This document shows positions 5,524 to 7,180 of a stretch of DNA of 7,180 nt, piece after piece (the stretch's first letter is position 1; every line of letters begins with the position of its first letter). The notes beneath the pieces were generated by a model that worked only from the letters and a program-made list of their open reading frames with translations, did not search any database and was not told where the DNA came from. The translations under genes and the position numbers were made by a program. Where the stretch lies: positions 1 through 7,180 of the forward strand of contig JBGOUV010000366.1 in NCBI GenBank assembly GCA_041477815.1, in the 5' to 3' direction. The stretch is from JBGOUV01 sp041477815. GTDB taxonomy: Bacteria; Acidobacteriota; Terriglobia; Bryobacterales; JACQDG01.

Positions 5524-6695
5524 GAAAGCAGCCTCCGGAAAAGTGACAGTATCACGTTCCCTGGGGGAGTACCATCCCGTCGTCCTCGCCCTGCCGCGCG
5601 GAGGGCCAGCAGCCCCAGGTACGCCAGCGAGAGATAGGCCCACGGAAGCAAGTCCGGGAGCGGGTAGAAGTACACCCAAGGCCGCACCAGGGCGTACCGC
5701 GCCGCCTGATAGGGCGCCAGCGCGGCGACGATGGCAATCAGAGAGAAGTCATGGCCGTAGGTATGAGGGCTGAGCAGCGGCGAGCAGAGCGCGGCGGCCG
5801 AAAAGCGGTCTGCGAGAGAACCGCGCCAGAGGACGACGGAGAAGCAAACACAGGCGAAAACCGCCGCCACCAGGCCGGCCGCCGGTCCGAATTGCAGCCC
5901 CAGGGCCCGGACGTTGGCCATTACTTCCGGCTTGTAGTCGGTGGAGGGCGCAGCCAGAAGCCCGATCCACTGGCCGATGCCATCCCGCCCGACCGCTGCC
6001 GCCGAAGCAATGGCCAGTAAGATACCCGCAGCCAGAAACACTCCCACCATGCGACGCTTTCCGGCGGCCCAGAACGCCAGCGGAAGGGCCCAGATGACGT
6101 GAGGTTTGAACAGTGCCGCTGCCAGCAGGAGCCCCGCTGGCGTCTCCCGCCCGTCCCGCGCCAACCGCAGGCTGTACGCCACCAGCAGGGTCAGGACCAT
6201 GGTGTCCTGCCCCTGCCCGATAGCGAGCACAAAGGGCATGAACAGCAGCAGCGAGAGCCGGAAAAGGTCTACGCCAAAGAAACCTGGAAACGGGAACCAC
6301 ACCGGGATCTTCCACACCAGCGCCGCCAGGAGCACAACGTTGAGCGCCATCCCCACGGCCACCGCGGCCCGGTAGGAGAGCAAACTCAGCGGGACATAGA
6401 GAAAGGCGCTGAACGCCGGCCGGTTGAACCGGTAGGCGTTGGTGAACAATTTGGTTTCGCCCTGGACGCGGGCCTCCTCTACCAGGGGCTCGTATGCGCG
6501 CTCGTTGTAGAGTTGCGCAGCCTGTCCCCTCGCCACGAGTTTTCCAGCGAAGTAGAACTGCATGAAATCGGAGGGTCCGGACTGGTGCGCCAACCGGATC
6601 GCCGTCGCCACCAGCAGGCCGGCCAGGGACCACATGAGCACCTGCATAATCCTCTCGGCAACCTGCGTCCGTGGAGCCGTGGCGATGGTACTCAT
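5520..6695 (-). CDS. GT87 (DUF2029) family membrane glycosyltransferase, second in tandem
   Basis: The ATG at 6695 is chosen because it overlaps the stop of the preceding gene (ATGA, 6692-6695) and lies just before the first helix; an in-frame extension to 6884 only covers the neighbour's coding sequence. The protein has 391 residues and about ten helices. After helix 1 comes SDFMQFYFAGKLV (D43), the GT87 donor-site region. AIGQGQDTMVLTLL and a LFKPH segment in the middle are usual for the family. The C-terminal motif SPHTYGHDFSL starts at about residue 309, followed by FYPLPDLLP and LSLAYLGLLAL. It is clearly paralogous to the next gene upstream (shared ALGLQFG, RFSAA, PDLLP, LSLAYLG). A lipid-linked sugar is the probable donor; the acceptor is unknown. 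Stop/start overlaps on both sides indicate tight operon coupling. Confidence 0.85.
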   Translation of the reverse strand: MSTIATAPRTQVAERIMQVLMWSLAGLLVATAIRLAHQSGPSDFMQFYFAGKLVARGQAAQLYNERAYEPLVEEARVQGETKLFTNAYRFNRPAFSAFLYVPLSLLSYRAAVAVGMALNVVLLAALVWKIPVWFPFPGFFGVDLFRLSLLLFMPFVLAIGQGQDTMVLTLLVAYSLRLARDGRETPAGLLLAAALFKPHVIWALPLAFWAAGKRRMVGVFLAAGILLAIASAAAVGRDGIGQWIGLLAAPSTDYKPEVMANVRALGLQFGPAAGLVAAVFACVCFSVVLWRGSLADRFSAAALCSPLLSPHTYGHDFSLIAIVAALAPYQAARYALVRPWVYFYPLPDLLPWAYLSLAYLGLLALRAAGRGRRDGTPPGNVILSLFRRLLS

Positions 6696-7180
6696 GCCCG
6701 CGTCTCCGGCCCAAGGACCTGCCTTCGCGGGAACGCCATAGCTGGGTCGCCAGAGTTTTTTCCGCCCCGCCGGATTACTTCGACGGCGAGCGCTCCCAGG
6801 TAGGCCAGTGATAGCAGAACCACTGGAAGCAGGTCGGGCCGAGGGTAAAACATCAGCCAGGGCACAAGCAGCAGATACCGCCACACCGGGCTGCCGGCGA
6901 GTAACGCCGACACCACCGTCATGGATAGATCGTATTTATATGTATGAAGGCTGAGCAGCAGCGAAGCGAGTATGGCTGCGGAGAACCGTTCCCGCATCGT
7001 TCCCCTGATCAGGATGGGCCCGATGCAGAGTGTCACGAATAGGCCGGCCGCGATGCCGGCTGGCAGCCCGAACTGCAATCCCAGCGCGCGGGCGTTGGCC
7101 ATACTCTCGGGCATGAAATCCGCCGAAAGCCCCACCAGGTCGATCCATTCCCGAGCTCCGTCGAGTCCGACGACCGCGAA
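6692..7180 (-). CDS. GT87 (DUF2029) family membrane glycosyltransferase, C-terminal part (cut by window edge)
   Basis: The frame is open from the right edge (codon beginning at 7180) to TGA at 6694-6692, giving 162 residues of the C-terminal part. It aligns along its whole length with the next gene: AVVGLDGAREWIDL matches AAVGRDGIGQWIGL, MANARALGLQFG matches MANVRALGLQFG, and SLHTYKYDLSM matches SPHTYGHDFSL. The motif His, Tyr, Asp and Ser are kept; the Pro before the His is Leu here. The N-terminal donor-site Asp lies outside the window. ATG codons inside the fragment should not be taken as starts. It is the most upstream visible gene of the GT87 operon, so the promoter must lie beyond 7180. 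Tandem duplication followed by divergence is the simplest origin. Confidence 0.82.
   Translation of the reverse strand, partial: FAVVGLDGAREWIDLVGLSADFMPESMANARALGLQFGLPAGIAAGLFVTLCIGPILIRGTMRERFSAAILASLLLSLHTYKYDLSMTVVSALLAGSPVWRYLLLVPWLMFYPRPDLLPVVLLSLAYLGALAVEVIRRGGKNSGDPAMAFPRRQVLGPETRA

Noticed and set aside
5749..6714. Alternative minus-strand frame (321 codons) within the second GT87 gene
   Set aside because: Gly/Arg-rich shifted reading of the real gene, no hydrophobic helices, no domain.
6099..6803. Plus-strand open frame (234 codons) opposite the second GT87 gene
   Set aside because: Gln/Arg/His-rich antisense of a membrane protein; no start context or domain.
1..7180. CRISPR array, riboswitch, rRNA or phage genes
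   Set aside because: I saw no regularly spaced repeats, no recognisable riboswitch core, no rRNA and no structural phage gene in the window.

Overview
The window looks like a chromosomal segment of a GC-rich, diderm-type bacterium. The protein set (a sigma-54 activator translationally coupled to a polytopic 'DPDTWWHL' membrane protein, tandem GT87/DUF2029 genes, and IS630, ISKra4/DUF6788 and HigB remnants) resembles what is often seen in Acidobacteriota such as Solibacter-like lineages, and sometimes in deltaproteobacterial lineages. This is a low-confidence inference from general style; there is no rRNA or other marker gene.

Left part (about 1-1300): a scrapyard of mobile and accessory DNA. 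The C-terminal end of an IS630-family transposase enters from the left edge. Its right end appears to lie at a TA dinucleotide inside the last codons of a higB (RelE/ParE-fold) toxin gene on the minus strand, which also carries a -1 frameshift, so the toxin is broken twice. After about 280 bases of unassigned sequence there is a degenerate 3' half of a tRNA-Val(CAC). It sits within about 20 bases of the point where an ISKra4-type transposase reading frame is cut off. Upstream of that stub on the minus strand is a DUF6788 gene, the usual small partner of such transposases.

Middle part (about 1300-4400, plus strand): a promoter region, then a 457-residue NtrC-type sigma-54 activator with a degenerate receiver domain. 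Four bases after its stop codon comes a 509-residue multi-pass membrane protein of GT-C glycosyltransferase appearance. The two are probably one operon.

Right part (4417-7180, minus strand): three consecutive GT87 (DUF2029) polyprenyl-phosphate-sugar-type glycosyltransferases, the first cut by the window edge. They are joined by 4-base ATGA and GTGA stop/start overlaps and converge on the plus-strand operon with a 16-base gap. The two upstream copies are clear paralogs. The right-hand half is most simply read as envelope or cell-surface glycan functions, with the activator perhaps controlling the coupled membrane protein. I see nothing that proves a new system. The best candidates for a closer look are the degenerate-receiver activator with a changed GAFTGA loop coupled to a GT-C protein, and the layered recombination scars on the left.
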